Shown one piece after another: positions 1 to 13,540 of a stretch of DNA of 64,000 nucleotides. The stretch lies in assembly GCF_016086655.4 (NCBI RefSeq), contig NC_052136.2, forward strand, positions 55,668,492 through 55,732,491, in the 5' to 3' direction. The first letter of the stretch is position 1, and the number at the start of each line of letters is the position of its first letter. The position numbers and the translations under genes are program-made. The DNA is from Lepeophtheirus salmonis. Its lineage: Eukaryota > Arthropoda > Copepoda > Siphonostomatoida > Caligidae. Under the pieces are notes generated by a model, which was not told the DNA's origin, did no database searches, and saw nothing but the letters and a program-made list of their open reading frames with translations.

Positions 1-656
1 AAATCATTCAGCAGTGCCAAAAATTTAATATTTGAATATTTTTTGTGAATAGCAATGAATTTTTGAAAAAAAATTCCAAAACGATGAAATTTCATTTTTG
101 AAATATCTTTCCATTAATATTAATTCTTTGTACATAGATATTGATTTTTGAAATGTTTTTCCTAACTATTATATTAGTTTTTTTAACATTTATTAAAAAA
201 AAGCCTCATTCGGTAAAAATTATGCTGCTGCTCAAAAAAAATAATATTTGAAAATTTTTTATGAATAGCAATAGATTTTTTAATTTTTTTGCAAAAAAAT
301 TAATATTTGAAATTTAATTTTTGACATCTTTTCCCAAAAAATTTAATTTTTTCCGACTAACTAGGTTTTTGAAATTTTTTCCCTAAAAGTTGAATATATA
401 AAATTAAAAAATACGGGTATTTTTTTTTTTTTTTTAAGATTTATTTAAAAAAAAAATATTATCCTGGAAAATTATGCACCAGAGCAAAAAAATGTAATAT
501 TTTAGATTTTTTTCTAAAAAATGTAGTATTTAAAATTTAAATTTTTTTATCTTTTTCCAAAGAATTTTATTTTTTTGTGACAGCTATGGATTTTGAAATT
601 TATTTTTGAATTTTGTTTCCAAAAATTCTATAAACCAAGACCTCCCCATATATATA
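1..656 (+). repeat. Dispersed AT-rich repeat family (copy 1, cut by window edge)
   Basis: Almost pure A/T sequence made of degenerate units with short T/A runs, TTTGAAATTTTTT and TGAATAGC-like cores. Two internal segments (about 205-245 and 460-495) carry the ATTATGC...CAGAGCAAAAAAA motif seen in other copies. It ends with the family tail AAACCAAGACCTCCCC followed by a short TA run. The head lies outside the window. No coding potential. Confidence 0.6.
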
Positions 657-1269
657 TATGTGCTTCGGCAGAAGCCCTGCTTGTTAAGCAGTGGATAATT
701 CACAACAATACTTATAAAATTAATCTTCCATAATGAGGAAGAATCGCCTAAGAAGCAAATGATTTTTGGATTTTTTAAATTTCTTTTTAAGGAAGCTTTG
801 TGTAATACTATATAGACGATTACGTACTGCAACCGACCTATGTAATAACTGTATACTCCATAGGTAAAGAAAATGTCAGTCAACCGTCAGCTGATATTTT
901 ATGTTATATTTATGTAATTAAAATAACCACGAGTAATTCAATAGTTTGTGCATCTAGTTATTACATAGTTCTTTATTTATTTTCTTCTGAACGTTGAATT
1001 GCTGAACTAAAAATTAGTTTTTGTTATTTTGTAGTTTCTAGCCTATCAAATGAAAATAGGGCAACATTTGGAAAGAATTGGTAAACAAACATTTAATTTT
1101 GGGTTCCTTTTTTTGCTCTTTTTTTAGAGATACGCTTAGAAAAACTATTAGATGATAGATTGCTGCTTGATAAATGTAACCAATTTAATGATGAGGTGTG
1201 ATCCAACTGATTATTTTGAGCTATAATAATTTGCACCCACTAAACACTGACCTCAAACTCAACAAAAAT

Positions 1270-1433
1270 CTATAGCAATTTCCAACAAAATTTCAAATTT
1301 ATGGAAATAAATTTGAAAAATATATTTCATGTATAATTTTTTTTTTTTAAACCAAAAAATCTTTGATATTTTTTTTTTTTTTTAGGGGGGGGGGAGTACA
1401 TCTCCTCTAGCCCACCCCTTAAGGACGCTCCTG
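1270..1433 (-). repeat. Dispersed AT-rich repeat family (copy 2, head-end fragment)
   Basis: A short reverse-strand copy of the AT-rich family. Reading plus, A/T-rich sequence leads into a G-run (1384-1393), TCTAGCCCACCCC and GGACGCTCCTG, which is the family head read backwards. The inner part is truncated. Confidence 0.5.
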
Positions 1434-2149
1434 CTCTAAGTTAAAATTATCAGACTTGAACAAGATTCAAGCTTTGAGACTCAAAACATTCATCATTTTA
1501 AAACATTAAGATTAATTATTGCCAATTATATTTCCATACAATTGAAAATAAATAATGGATCATGTTGAATGAATTAGAAGTTGGGATTCGTAATCGATTC
1601 CCAGAATTAATTAACACTTCAGATATTACTCAGACTTGAGTGAAAGTACTCGTGACTCTACACTTGACTAGGACTCGTAAAAAAGTCTTGTGAACACTGG
1701 TATGTATTATATATAGAGAAACACTTTGATACCTATAAATATAATTGACCCAACATCTATGATGATTCATTAAATAACATCCATGAAGATTGAACATAAA
1801 CTGAACTTTGAATCCACTCATTTTTAGAATATTAAAGATATTGATAAATTCTAAATATGGCAATGGAATTCTGTCGTAATATCAAATCAAAAATTATAAT
1901 AGGTAATAGATATATGTATTGTATGAATACCTGTAACGTTGATATGCATCTTCTCAAAAGTCTTTAAAATCTCAAAAAAAGAGTTGAACATAATTACTCA
2001 TGGATTGGGGATTTCCACTCATTTTCCCTAATTTGAACATATGACACATTTTAACTTATTGAATTACATTTAAATATCCACAATTAACACAGACATCCCT
2101 AATACCTTGAAATACGAGTGTCCCAGCAAACGATGTTTTTTTATACAAA

Positions 2150-2795
2150 TACAAGGTTCGTCAAGGGTCGGTGACAAGACCTAAGCACCACTTCAACGAG
2201 GTTTTTTTTTTTTGACTAACGACCTTGGTCCAAGAAAGACTTCAGACGGTAGCGGAAGATGCTGTAGACCCTCTGGATGTACTCAGCGCTCATGGAGACT
2301 CAGGCCTTATGGACAGTGGGTGTTGTTGTGGTATCTCCTGCAGACCTTGGAAAGTGTTGTCTCGGTCCTTATTTAGGACTGAGGACCGAGGTCTAGTCCA
2401 GTCCAGTCTCATCCATTTGGGTCAAGTCCCACTTTTAGATCCTTCAAGAAGTTATAATCGATCCCTCGTGACGTCAATGAGGGAGTTTTTTCTTTTTTTT
2501 ATTATTCTGTTATATAATAAAATAAATTATATTACTAAGTAACAATATAATATGTTTGTATTATAATAAAATAATCATATCTTTTCAAGATATGTTCAAT
2601 AATCTTAATATATATTTTATATATCTGATTTTGTTTAATAACCCATCGATATTTTTATGAAAAATTCTAAGGACCGGTCCCAAGGACTGACAGTCGTAAC
2701 GGCCGGCCCAACGATAGAAAGTCCCAAGTACCGATAGGACCGGTACTGCCCGATAAGACTGGACTGTACCGTATAATTAAGGACCGACACAACAC
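2150..2795. repeat. GGACCG-rich dispersed repeat segments
   Basis: Two stretches (about 2360-2470 and 2665-2795) are dense in GGACCG/CGGTCC words, with local inverted repeats such as AGGACTGAGGACC and GGACCGGTCC, separated by A/T-rich DNA. The second ends in GGACCGACACAACACTA, close to the terminus of copies at 12.5, 27.4 and 29.4 kb. It directly abuts the transposase relic at 2796-3438 and seems to truncate it. A 105-codon frame across 2225-2542 shows no recognisable protein and I do not call it a gene. Confidence 0.5.
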
Positions 2796-3438
2796 TACAT
2801 GGAATCCACGTACACCTAGATGGAATATTCAATGAAAAAAGGTCTGGGCTCTGTGGCGTCCAGAAGTGCATGTTGACCTGGAACCACTTTTTTTTTTTTG
2901 CTCCTATTGTTGGAACACCCAGGGAGAATAGCAAACGATGGATTGGATCCCTAGGAAAAATTTGTTGTCTAGAATTTTAACGTACTCATCAGCCTGTATC
3001 CTAAAGGGAGCCACACGGGATTCTCGGCCTTTTTATTGGATGTAACCAGGTCTAACATCATCACTCAAGCAGGGTATTTAGTGTTGGAAATATATAAGTG
3101 CTCCTCTGCCATATCTGCAAATGTCCCTTCTTGATCATTCTCCCCGTTCGAGACGTGTTCATCTTCTTGGCCCTGTCAGCATTCGACTTCAGACAGTTGA
3201 CAAATAAAGGGGATTTCCTGCTTGCTGCTCCCAGAGAGTGTCTGAGGTCCTTTCCGACCTCCAACCACATGGAAACATTGTAAATTGTCTTCCTTGAGGC
3301 CCTAGTCTGCTCCCCGATGGACAATCCTGCGTGGACGAACGCTGCGATCTCAATCCTCTTCTCGTATTGTGTTCTGATGGTGCGACTTGAACAATGTTTT
3401 TCGTAGCAATCGACCGCTACTAATGTGTTCTACACCAT
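2796..3438 (-). pseudogene. Tc1/mariner-type transposase relic (N-terminal HTH plus C-terminal piece)
   Basis: The minus-strand translation starts near 3438 and shows a transposase N-terminus: QYEKRIEIAAFVHAGLSIG, then TRASRKTIYNVS, a helix-turn-helix typical of copepod mariner-like transposases, followed by SRKSPLFVNCLKSN. Stops interrupt at about 3060. A second piece at 2937-2796 (APTIGAKK-like and FWTPQSPDL) corresponds to the region around the last catalytic Asp. The central catalytic part is missing, and the far C-terminus is replaced by GGACCG repeat. Family assignment rests on remembered motifs. Confidence 0.7.
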
Positions 3439-3439
3439 T

Positions 3440-5977
3440 TTTCATTTTTTCATAGATTGTAAAAAAAATTACACCTTAACTTCTGAAAATTTCCGTACAA
3501 GAGATGAGTAAATAATAACGGTAGGACCGGTACCAAAGATATTTGTTGTATCCATCACTCAAATTCAAAATAACATACACATTTGTATGTATTTATAATT
3601 GTCATTTAACTAGAGGAATGAGTCATCCTTATGACAATTATGTGATAGAGAAGCCTTTCCTAATATATATATATCTAAACTCTTACATACACTTGATCTA
3701 TGGAAATCCTCATCAGCTTAAAAGCAGAAGTTTCAGTTTTTATGTAGACATATTATAACATCTGGACACGCTCACACTTTTTCTTTATTGGCACCCTTCG
3801 TTACCTTCTGTCTGTTCATCTGTTCAACAAAACGATGACCATGTCCTCAAATTTCTTGCCGAATTTAGTTGGCTATGAAAAAAACTTTTTTTCTCCCAAG
3901 ATACTCATTTGGAGTTGCCAAAATGAACGTAATCTAATCATTTGACGTTTTCACTTTTTTTTTAATGATTTTAATGTTCCTATAATCCAGGTAAACATGG
4001 AAGTGTCAAAAGAAATAATTTTAGCAGTGCAGTAAATTTCTTGTCGTCATAAATATATAATAAGGATCTCTCTATTTTTTTATCCCAAGATTTCGGGAGA
4101 TCTAAAATTTTTATAATATTTTCACATATCACAGTAACATTACTCTTAAAATCTCTGGAATATAACATTTTCAAATGCCATGATTTTGGAAGAATATGGT
4201 TTTTAGCAGTCCTAAAAAGTGGAAAACTAAATATACCCTTCAAAGATACCGAATCAGGTTTTTTTTTGGAAGATTTATGAACAGTCAAAATAGATTTATT
4301 TATAGCCATACTTTCTAGGCAGCTCGGATCCTCTGTATTAGTGGAAAAAAATGTTTCTTTGGTACGTTTTGATGAATTATATCTATGGTCGTGTTCGACT
4401 CATACGTTGGCGTTCCATACCAACCAATATTTATTCTGAAACTGCTTTGTATCTAAAGAATAATATTATAAGATATTATCTATTAATAAGATGGAGCTGC
4501 ACTGATTAAGTATAATTAATCATTATAATATTTTAATTGCTCCCTCTGACACAGGAATTGTCTTTGATATCCATGTAGGTATGTCCATTATGTAAGTATA
4601 TTCGTTACTTTAGGAACAACCTATTATCGAATCCACGTACATTGATTTCAAGAGAATAATCTTTTTTCGAGTGCGTTGTCCATTGAGCTAAGACACTCCA
4701 TGATGCAGTTCTGCCCTCCGTTAGCATAATTTACCAAGGGAATTAATTAAAAGGTTGTGTTGTAAGAAATAAGGTAATTCATGATACACTTCGCACTCCT
4801 CACCTGAAAAAAAAATATGTTCGTAGCCAATTAAATTTGGGCTAAAATTGATTGATCACATGATCATCGTTTCGTTAATTGTTTTAGCTTTGGTTCTTGT
4901 TGTGTAAAAGATGTTCATGGTAATGAAAAAATATGTATATATCTCACCTCAGAACAGCATGATCACATAATTCTAAATCATTTTACTCTTGATTTTGCCT
5001 TGTTATCAAGTTGTCTTGAGTGCAACATAAAGTAGGAAAATTGTTGACCATACTTTATATAATTAAGATTTAATGAAATTGTCACAATAAATAAATTATT
5101 TATTTATTAATCTAATATAATTTTCTTTGTTAAGCTTTGAAGTATTTTGAGACAACCTGATAAAAAGACAACATCAAGAATCAAAGGTTTGAGAATAAAG
5201 CAAGTTATTGCTAATCTTGGTAACAGTTATACTCTTTGACGTCACAATTAAAAGGTGTAGTGGAAGTTAATCATCAGTTGGAAAAGCGTTATAGTATAAC
5301 CTTGTATTTCTATAAGCCTTGGGTCTTGTGGCCTTGAACACAAGACATCGTATATAATATCAACAAGACTTCGGGATATTTTAATAGGTTCCTTATAGGG
5401 AGGTGCAATTTATTACCAATTTAGAAGAGCAGTTTGTATAACAAGCTAAGGGATCCTCTCTACTTATGAATGGCTCCAGCGCCCCTGGGGGTACGTTTAT
5501 CAAAGGTATAGACTCACACTTAAATCAAATAAGGATAATTATTCTATCTAAACATCTCTTCATCGCCTAGTTGATTCCAATTTGTGTACATTAATAAATA
5601 TTCCAGAAGTGGAAGAAACAATTTCAAAATGTTTTATTAGAGATTATTATCATCCTATTCCCATCATAAACTAGCAGCTTCTGAATGTCCCGCCTCCCCC
5701 TCTTTAGCATCAATCATGTCATCTATTATATAAGACGTTTAAATGTATATAATTTGTTCACTCTATCATTATATGTAGATGAGATAAGAAAAGGGCTATA
5801 AAGTAAAGGATACCAGATTAGTTGTATAATTGCATATGTATGTGTCTAGTGTAATTCATGATTTTATTACAAAAATTAGAGGTCAAATGCTACAAATGAC
5901 CCAAATCAACGTTCACACAAAAAATGGAGAGTATAAATTCGCCAAAAAGTAAATTGAAAACAAAAATAAAAGATGTA
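3440..5977. other. AT-rich DNA with no recognisable gene
   Basis: A small GGACCGGTACC patch lies near 3525-3540. The rest is unstructured AT-rich sequence with occasional stop-limited frames (for example 109 codons on minus at 3980-4309) that show no domain, composition shift or splice context. I see nothing to annotate. Confidence 0.5.
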
Positions 5978-6488
5978 CGAGGGTGGTCTGAAAAGATTTC
6001 GACTTCAACCTGAAAATGACCTTACATATTAATAAAAGCTAGTCACATCTATTGACGGTTAGTTTACAAAATTTCACTCGTTTTGGACGAACAGTTGTCA
6101 TGCACCAGTCGTTTGAGTGAGTTGATGTCTGTGTTTCTGTGAAGATGGATAACATCGAGTATCAAGCTTTCATTTAATATTTGTTTCTGAAAGTCTAACT
6201 TTTAAACAGGTTCAACAATAATAGACATGTAAAAGCTTCTTGTGTGTAAATTTGATGCGTCTAAGAAAGTCCAACTCGGAGTACTTGAGCCAAAAGCAAA
6301 AATTGTCTTGTGAACAATTATTCTGCAGAGAAAAAACGCCGAGTACTATTTGGAGGGTTACAGAGATGGGAACATTTCTGGGAGAAGTGTGTAGAGTCAC
6401 AAGGAGACTATATTGAAAAATGAAATAAAAAAATTTCGAAAAAGATATTGTATCATTGTTAGGTCAGACACTTTCCAGACTCCCCTCT
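5978..6488 (+). mobile_element. Mariner deletion derivative with GAGGGTGGTCTGAAAAG-type ends
   Basis: The left end (CGAGGGTGGTCTGAAAAGAT) follows a TA at 5976-5977. The right end, read in reverse, is a diverged partner (GGGAGTCTGGAAAGTGTCTG) with TA at 6489-6490. Inside, from an ATG at 6146, the plus translation gives MDNIEYQAFI, a mariner N-terminus, then after stops a C-terminal trace WEHFWEKCVESQGDYIE, the usual end of such transposases. The catalytic core is deleted. The same family of ends occurs at 21908-22367. Confidence 0.7.
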
Positions 6489-8180
6489 TATAACTCCAAC
6501 AACATTCAGTGGAGCATGGGTGGCATTAAACGTATAATTAAATGTTGATTCGTAAAGGCTATAAATTAGATGTAGTTTAATCAAATTGGACAAGAAAGAA
6601 GATATCCGATAACATGGACTCTGATCCTCCTACGTACATATTATTGCAAGCACGTATATTAAATAGTTATAAGAAGCTTCTTCTCCGAATTCATTTCACA
6701 GTTTCAACTTTGTACTCATATTATTATGTAATTTTATCATCTTTATTATATTTATCAACCTTTTTTGCATAAATTGACGAAATATAGGTTGGAAATTAAG
6801 GGGTAGATATCAAACTACGTCACTCTTTTCCAACTGGTGGCTATTCTTGAATTACCTAATACTATAATAGTATGGATACTTATATCTAGTGTTGCATTCG
6901 ATTATTACTCGAACTCGAATAATAAAAACTTTAAAAAGTCTAGTAATGATTAGTTAAATGTCTAGTATAACTCAATATCATTTGAACATTCCCAAGATTT
7001 GAACTTGATCGAACTATAACACCCAAGTATTGTTCTAATGCGAACTTGAATTGACGCAGATAGCCGAATTCTGACTCCAATCCATCATGACTAAATACAA
7101 TCACATCACAACTAAATATATACTCAACAAATATTCCATCAGAATACAAATATGGGGCTACAATACACAAATTGACAGCTGTCATTTCCGTTAAGTTAGT
7201 GGATTAACGTCAGGATGTATTTGTAGATATCTGTTTTTTGTAAATTCATTTTGAGGGTATCTAAGAGCTGCGTAGATACTTGATCTAAGAAATAACAATG
7301 CAATCGAGCGTGCGCGTGATATTTAAAAAGAAAAGGTGTAGAAATGTCTTTGTGTAGAGCTGTTTGAAAACTGTAGGTGAAAATGAACTAAATCTTGGAG
7401 ATCTTTAGGTAAACTTATAAAATATGAGTTTAGTATTCATTTTGAACAACGAGTGTGCCTAGTTTAAGCTAAGAAACTAGTTTGGTACATCTTCACTCTG
7501 ACCCGGTTCCATAGTAAAATATTGTATTACAAAAAATGGGATTTGTGATACATATTTCGGTCTACGGTTTCTTGATTGAAATATCAGTCCAGATCAGTCA
7601 AGAAAAAATAAAAACATAGACTCAATAATAATAGGTTTGTATATTTCCCATAGAAAAATTTAAACATGAAGGTGCACAAAGAATATCTATTCGTCGACTT
7701 CCAAGAAATCCCTGGTACTACCACTGGTAAATTCATAAATGTAATTCCGGCTTTTATATGTTGGATGAAAATATATTTTTAACATCTCTGCTTTTATTAG
7801 TGAGTCTTTTAAGGAAATGACCTAATGATTACCTAAAATCGATCCTTTCTGAATTAATTAAGCGTAAGGATTATTTGTATTTTTAGAGTCCACTTTGATG
7901 AGATCCTTTTGGCATCTTTGAGCTGTCGTGAGCAAATTATTATTTTTGGGGGTTGCATAACAGATTGAAATATATGCATCAACTTTTAAATGCATATATT
8001 TTATTTTGTTTTGGAAATACCCTCATATCGGTTGGTCCATTGAAATATGAACCTTAATAATTTAATTTATAATGAGGGTTAAGTTATTGAAATTATTTCA
8101 TATTTCGATGTATTAAAGCATAAACAATAATTACAAAACAAAAATACCTGAGCTCTGTAGCTTCAGTACAAGTTGAGAAA
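6489..8180. other. Mostly unannotated AT-rich DNA
   Basis: Apart from the possible element end at 6892 I see no gene, RNA or delimitable element. All frames are short. Confidence 0.5.
6892..7190. repeat. Possible hAT-like end with TCGAACTCGAATAA motifs
   Basis: Sequence beginning TAGTGTTGCATTCGATTATT followed by several CGAACT/GAACTTG words up to about 7060 resembles the subterminal part of a non-autonomous element. I could not find the opposite end. The 81-codon minus frame here is not recognisable. Confidence 0.25.
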
Positions 8181-8772
8181 ATGGCACTTGAACATGATCA
8201 CGAATTTCCATTCGTGCACTACAAGTAGTCAGGCGTAGGCCCCGTGTACGCCTGCAGCAAGTCCAAAATGTTGGAGATGAAGAATGACTCTGTCAAAAAG
8301 GCCAAACTGGACGCGGAGGAGTTAAAGAAAACAATCCAAGCCAATCCCCTCAAGTCTATGAGAGCCCATGCAAAAGATCTCATGGTATCACACCAAACTG
8401 TCCTTAGAGCTATCAAAAAAGTGGGTGGAAAGAACTTTGTGAAGATGGAGAGGCCACTTTTGAGACTAGCAATGAAAGAAACCCAAGCCTTCCGTTGCAA
8501 GAATCATTTGAGTTTTTTAACTCTTTTTTGACACCTTAGACCCCCCCCCCTGCAGCCCTGAAGCACCCCCCTCAATTCACCTTTCGGGGGTGCATATCTA
8601 GGGGAAGGCCTACAGTGTCCGTCATCCAAACACCGAGATCCTGAAAGCCATTGTCAGCCAGCACTGGGACGCCATGATAGAGGACTACATCTGCAATAGG
8701 TACCAAGTCTTCCACCGCCGCCTGGAAGCCATGATTACCGCTAAAAGCGGCTACGCACATCTATTTATAGTA
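8181..8772 (+). pseudogene. Tc1/mariner-type transposase relic with central deletion
   Basis: From an ATG at 8181 the translation soon meets a stop, then a 95-codon frame (8244-8531) carries KKTIQANPLKSMRAHAKDL, VSHQTVLRAIKK and RPLLRLAMKETQA: the second HTH and linker of a Tc1/mariner transposase. After a C-run and a junction near 8540, a second piece reads SVRHPNTEILKAI, VSQHWDAMIEDYI and VFHRRLEAMITAKSGY, the standard C-terminus. The DDE catalytic region between them is gone. GC content is clearly higher than in the flanks. The same family recurs at 44390-44700. Confidence 0.82.
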
Positions 8773-11030
8773 CTAATTTTGTTGAAATTATATCCTTTAT
8801 TAATAAATTAAATTTTGTTGAATTTAAAAATTCAGATTGATATAGACCACTCGGTAAAAGTGACAAGATATGATATTTTAGCAAAAAATCAAGGACAGGA
8901 AAATATTTAATTAAAGTATAATATGACAAAATTATGTGCCTGGAGTTTAAAAGATTTGACAGGCACAAAAAAATGAAATAAGTCAATGCCCATAAAAAGA
9001 ATCTTCAAAATTCAGTATTTCGCAATCAGTTTGCTTTTATTTTAGAATTAAAAAATATATTATATCCCTAATTTGATGAGTTGTTTTTTTATATTTAAAC
9101 CAACAGGTAATTTGGTAATCAATCGGTTTTACTTCAGTAAGGTTGTGCCTTATAGCATATTGGTTGTTATGATGTTATGTTATTAGTCAATTTTATTTGT
9201 AAGTAATTTAGTATAAGTTATCATTATTATTAATATGCTAATAAAGGGATAATTTATATTCCACTCTAACTGGTTACATCATTGTCTCTTAATATTATAT
9301 CAAAAATTATAATTCCACACGTATCATACATAGTATAAAAATAATTTATGTGTCTGTCTGATGTACGTCCCGCTTTGAAAAACAATAATAACTCGCATTA
9401 ATTTCAGAGACAGATTTTAAACATTAAACATAAGTTGTTCAGAATTCTGAGCTACATACTTAAGTCTATGTTTCATTCTGATCAGACCAGATTTCTGGGA
9501 TCTGGAGGGCAAGTTTGTTTTCTCGCAAATAAGTTTTTTTTTTTTTTCATAAAGCAAGATCAATTCTGACAGTTTTTTTAGGTATTGCCGAGGATTCGAA
9601 AATACACCAAAAAAATTTAAATCCAAAAACGAATTATTGTACTTGGTGAAAAAGTGAGAACGTATATTGAATACGAATTAAAAAAGAGAAGAAAGGAAGG
9701 GGAGGATTAGCAAGTTAGTATTAGTATGTATCTTCATTATGGTTCAAGAAGGAACATCTTATATAATAGTTGTATTTAATCTAAGAAATCACCTTTACTT
9801 CTGACGGCAATAAGTTTCCATTTTCACTTCTCAAAAAACAGTTCCCAATTAAGTTAGCAATGGCAATAACAATAAATAAATAAATCACAGCGTCAAACAT
9901 TTGAAAAATTGCTTTTTATTGACCAAAATCAGTATTTTGAAATGGTCAATTATATGTTGTATTTTCAGGAGTGTCAAAAAAGGGGTGCAGGATTGATTAT
10001 ATTTGCATCAAATGGACAGAAAACAACAAAAAATGTTCCATACAAGCAAATTTTACAATAGAAATTTAATTATTATATATTTATAGTAAAAAGTAGATTA
10101 TTTTAGTTCAGAAAAGAAACTAAATATAAATAAAATATTTTTTTTATTTTTTATTGCCAATCTTTAGGATAGCGTGTTCGTGCTAGTATATGATTAAATT
10201 TATTCCAACAACACAGGGGTTTGCAACATAACTTCCGAAGGAACATAAATACATAAAACATAAATTCAGAAAAGTTTTATTTATGTTTTATAAAGATAAT
10301 AAACATTTTGTCTTGCACAAATTTTGAACATTTTGTTGAATAATTGACGTTCCCATAGTTTATATACTGAGTAAACCGAAATATTTTAATACTCAATGAT
10401 TTTTTGTTTTTCTTTAAAAACATTTTCATTAGGAGATTTTAGCGGAATATTTTTTTTTTATACAAAAAGATGCAACATTTAATAAATTATAACTCTTATA
10501 ATAGTTTTGGATAATTATTAAATATTTAGACTTTTACGATTCTGCATAAAATCTTAAAACAGTTGGGTTTTCCGAGATAAATATGGTTTTAATTTTTCAA
10601 TTTGGACAAATTGCCCCAATTTAGAATTTTTGCATAACATCAGATCTGAAAGTACCAATTTTAGAATACTAGTATGATTATCTAAGGTGTTATTTACGTT
10701 TTGCAAATTTCAAATTATGAAAAGGAATAGAAAAAATAGTTTTTTGTATATTAAATATTGAAGAAATTTACTCATTTTCATTTACAGCGTCAATAAAAGC
10801 TCAGAAAAGTGGTTGCAATTTATATGATCAAACCATTTTTTAGCTATATCTATTTCCCACTACAAACTTACGTTTCTCACTTTTCCAACGCATGATAGCA
10901 ACTAACTCTATTTCCAAATAAACTTTAGAATCTCCCTCTAGAATAAAACACTGCCCACCTCTGTCGATCTTCTACAGCCTGATTGCCACGCATTATAAAA
11001 AAAGGAGATTACGTTGTTGTTGAACCTTAT
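8773..11030. other. AT-rich DNA with no recognisable gene
   Basis: Long A/T runs and short frames only. I see no transposase motif, structural RNA or delimitable repeat. Confidence 0.5.
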
Positions 11031-11032
11031 AA

Positions 11033-11530
11033 TAGGTGAAGGAAAAAATTCAGGTGCGTTTTTTTAATAAAAAATTAACATAGTTAGGATTATCCAATTG
11101 AGATGGTTCCAAACGATTTTCTGGCTAATTATCAGTTCCTGGAAAATGTAATAAGTGCTCAAATGCCTCTCCAAATAGACAATTTTCGTTATTTTATCGG
11201 CATTTTCGCTGATTGGCCTACCAGAGCGTGCCTCATCTACGACGTCGATATTACTAGAATGGAATTGTTGTAAACACGGCTTTGCTATTGCATTTGATAT
11301 ATTGTTGGGTCCATAAACCGGGAAAAAAAAAATGCAGGCCTTTCACATAATAGTATCGTATTATCTTTTTTTTTTCTCTTGTCAATTTTGGAACGTGGTA
11401 ACACATAACCGGCTTCACCAAACACACGACTGTGAATGAACTTTTTTTAAGTGTACGCTTAACCTTTCAGCATACTTTAAGCTTTTTTTCTGCAATGTAT
11501 TAATTGAGAGATATAGGCCATAATTACATG
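11033..11530 (-). mobile_element. Mariner-derived MITE, copy 1 (keeps transposase N-terminus)
   Basis: The plus-left end (TAGGTGAAGGAAAAAATTCA, then GTGCGTTTTTTT) matches the inverted repeats of the copies at 33.1 and 42.5 kb. The minus translation gives VYGPNNISNAIAK and DEARSGRPISENADK, the HTH region of a mariner transposase, with frameshifts. The catalytic part is missing. The right end is diverged or lost, so the boundary near 11530 is approximate. Confidence 0.7.
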
Positions 11531-13174
11531 AAATGAGTATCGAGTTGAAACTACGAAATATATTCGGAGAAGAAGCTTTTTTTATAAATGAGATTAATGT
11601 CTATTATTGTTAATCAATATAAAATATGGATGAAGGCAAAACTGTAATCTTTATTGACGAAGTAAATAACTTTTATCTCCTTTCCAACTTTGATCGAGAT
11701 GTGCTACTTAAAGATGATATCGTAGGAAAATTAAATTTAGTATAGATTATTTCCTTAGCAAATCATAGCTTTGCCGAACTAGCCGTAATCAAAATTCGAA
11801 AAAGGTTGTAAAACAAACCTTCCTGGGTTATACATCTGTAATATTTTAAACATGTGATTTACATTTAGAAAATCCATCTATCTTTCCAGCTCACAGTCTA
11901 CTCTATTCCATGATTAATTCTTACAAAAGAGACTATTTAGTTTAATGGTGAATAATTATTTTGAATAATGTAATCTTAGAATATCTTTTTTTTGACACAT
12001 TTACTTTTACAGTTACCATTTCAATTATTTTAAGGGTATTCAGAAAGCCAAATAATTATTTATTTCTTGGAATTATTTTTGATGCATTAACCCTAAGAGC
12101 CTTTTTTTAAAAAATCACCTTCCATTTTCTAACAGAAAAATCTTCCAATTAAAAAGCAAATAATTCAACCTCTCAATGAAAATTCATAATATAGGCTTAA
12201 TAAAATTATCCTGATTTATGGCCTAGGATTAATAATGTTTTGAAGATGTGAAAGATTTTTCTGATAGAAATAAAAAAACTTTTTTCCAAAAAATTACATC
12301 CCATTTTCTATCTACTGAAAATTATTTATAAAAATAACTCTATTTCATCAACATATTATAAAACCGATCTTTGAACATTTTACCAGGATGTGTTTTTCGC
12401 ACAAAAGCATTTAGATATTATATGACTTTAAAACTTAACCAACTAAATATTCAGTTCAGTCTAAAAAAAAATCACTTCAGACCGTACCAAAAAAAAAACA
12501 AAAAAAAACGGTCTCGGACCAAGTTTCAACACTAGTTTACGTATTATACACCTTAAAATCTAGAAGTCGAAATTAAGGACCGTGTCTTGTTATGTAATAT
12601 TTTTGTTTGTTTGTTTATACATATTTCTAGTATTTCAGTATATATCTCTATCTGTTTTAATATCGTCCTCTTTATTAGTTCATTAGTCAAAAAAAAAAAA
12701 AGTGTCACTATTTATCTATAATTATGTAACTTTTGTACTTCTATTCCACTCCTTCATTAAATAAGTGTTTTTTAAGAGCACGAGGAAAAGGTGGGAGCGA
12801 GAGAATTAAGAAACTTGTAAATAGAAGCTTCTTGTTTTATGATTTTCAAGAGATAAGATGAATTACTGATTTAAAGAGAAGAACCTTCTACATTTCAAAT
12901 AGCATTAGTTCATAGAAAATTTGATAATTATGTATATTTAAATTGAGATACATTTATTTTATTAGACATTTTTGAATCAATTTACTGCAAAGATAGGCGA
13001 TAATTCTTCTTTTAGAGGGAGATCTTAACTCACCTAAGATGATATAGTAATAATGCAAAAAAAAAAAAAAGCACACGCATCAACCGTGTTTACTTTTCTA
13101 ATAGCTGTTCTTAGTTTTTTCTTTACACACATTCCTTCTATACCCATAACATAGCGTGTTGGAGTTGAGAAAAG
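11531..13174. other. AT-rich DNA, with a GGACCG-family terminus at about 12470-12536
   Basis: No gene was found. Around 12470-12536 is a fragment ending CTCGGACCAAGTTTCAACAC, the same terminus as GGACCG-family copies at 27.4 and 29.4 kb. The rest is A/T-rich and unassigned. Confidence 0.45.
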
Positions 13175-13210
13175 GTTGAGACTGTCAATTATTAAACCTG
13201 TACAAGACCT

Positions 13211-13540
13211 ATGTCTGTCGAGCTTGTATGTGGTGATGAATCTATTACATGTCACATTGTAAACGAAACGTTTACCTGGCTCTCAGGATTTGTTTCCGAG
13301 TTGGTTGGACTAACTGTTTTTCCTCCAAGCTCACCGAACCTCTACCCTATAGAATTCTTTGTATGGGATGCAGTTGAACGACACACCAACAGAACCTCCT
13401 GAAGTACAAAATCCAAGATGATGTACAGCAACCGGGATGAATTCTGAAGTTTGCTAATGGAGACTGGCATCATGACCTGCTAACGTTTCCGAGGTCGAGC
13501 TGAGGTCGTTATTGACACAAAAGGCGATTATATCGAATAA
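13211..13540 (+). pseudogene. Mariner-type transposase C-terminal relic
   Basis: The translation shows VFPPSSPNLYPIEFFVWDAV and ERHTNRTS, the segment holding the third catalytic Asp in the family (usually SPDLNP; here Asn replaces Asp). After a stop and frameshifts comes RFRGRAEVVIDTKGDYIE followed by TAA at 13538-13540, the standard C-terminus. Upstream sequence decays into unassignable frames. It resembles the family at 37.2 kb. Confidence 0.8.

Noticed and set aside
2225..2542. 105-codon frame in the GGACCG repeat
   Set aside because: No recognisable domain; it spans repeat words and a poly-T/AT tail. Likely a chance frame in GC-richer repeat sequence.
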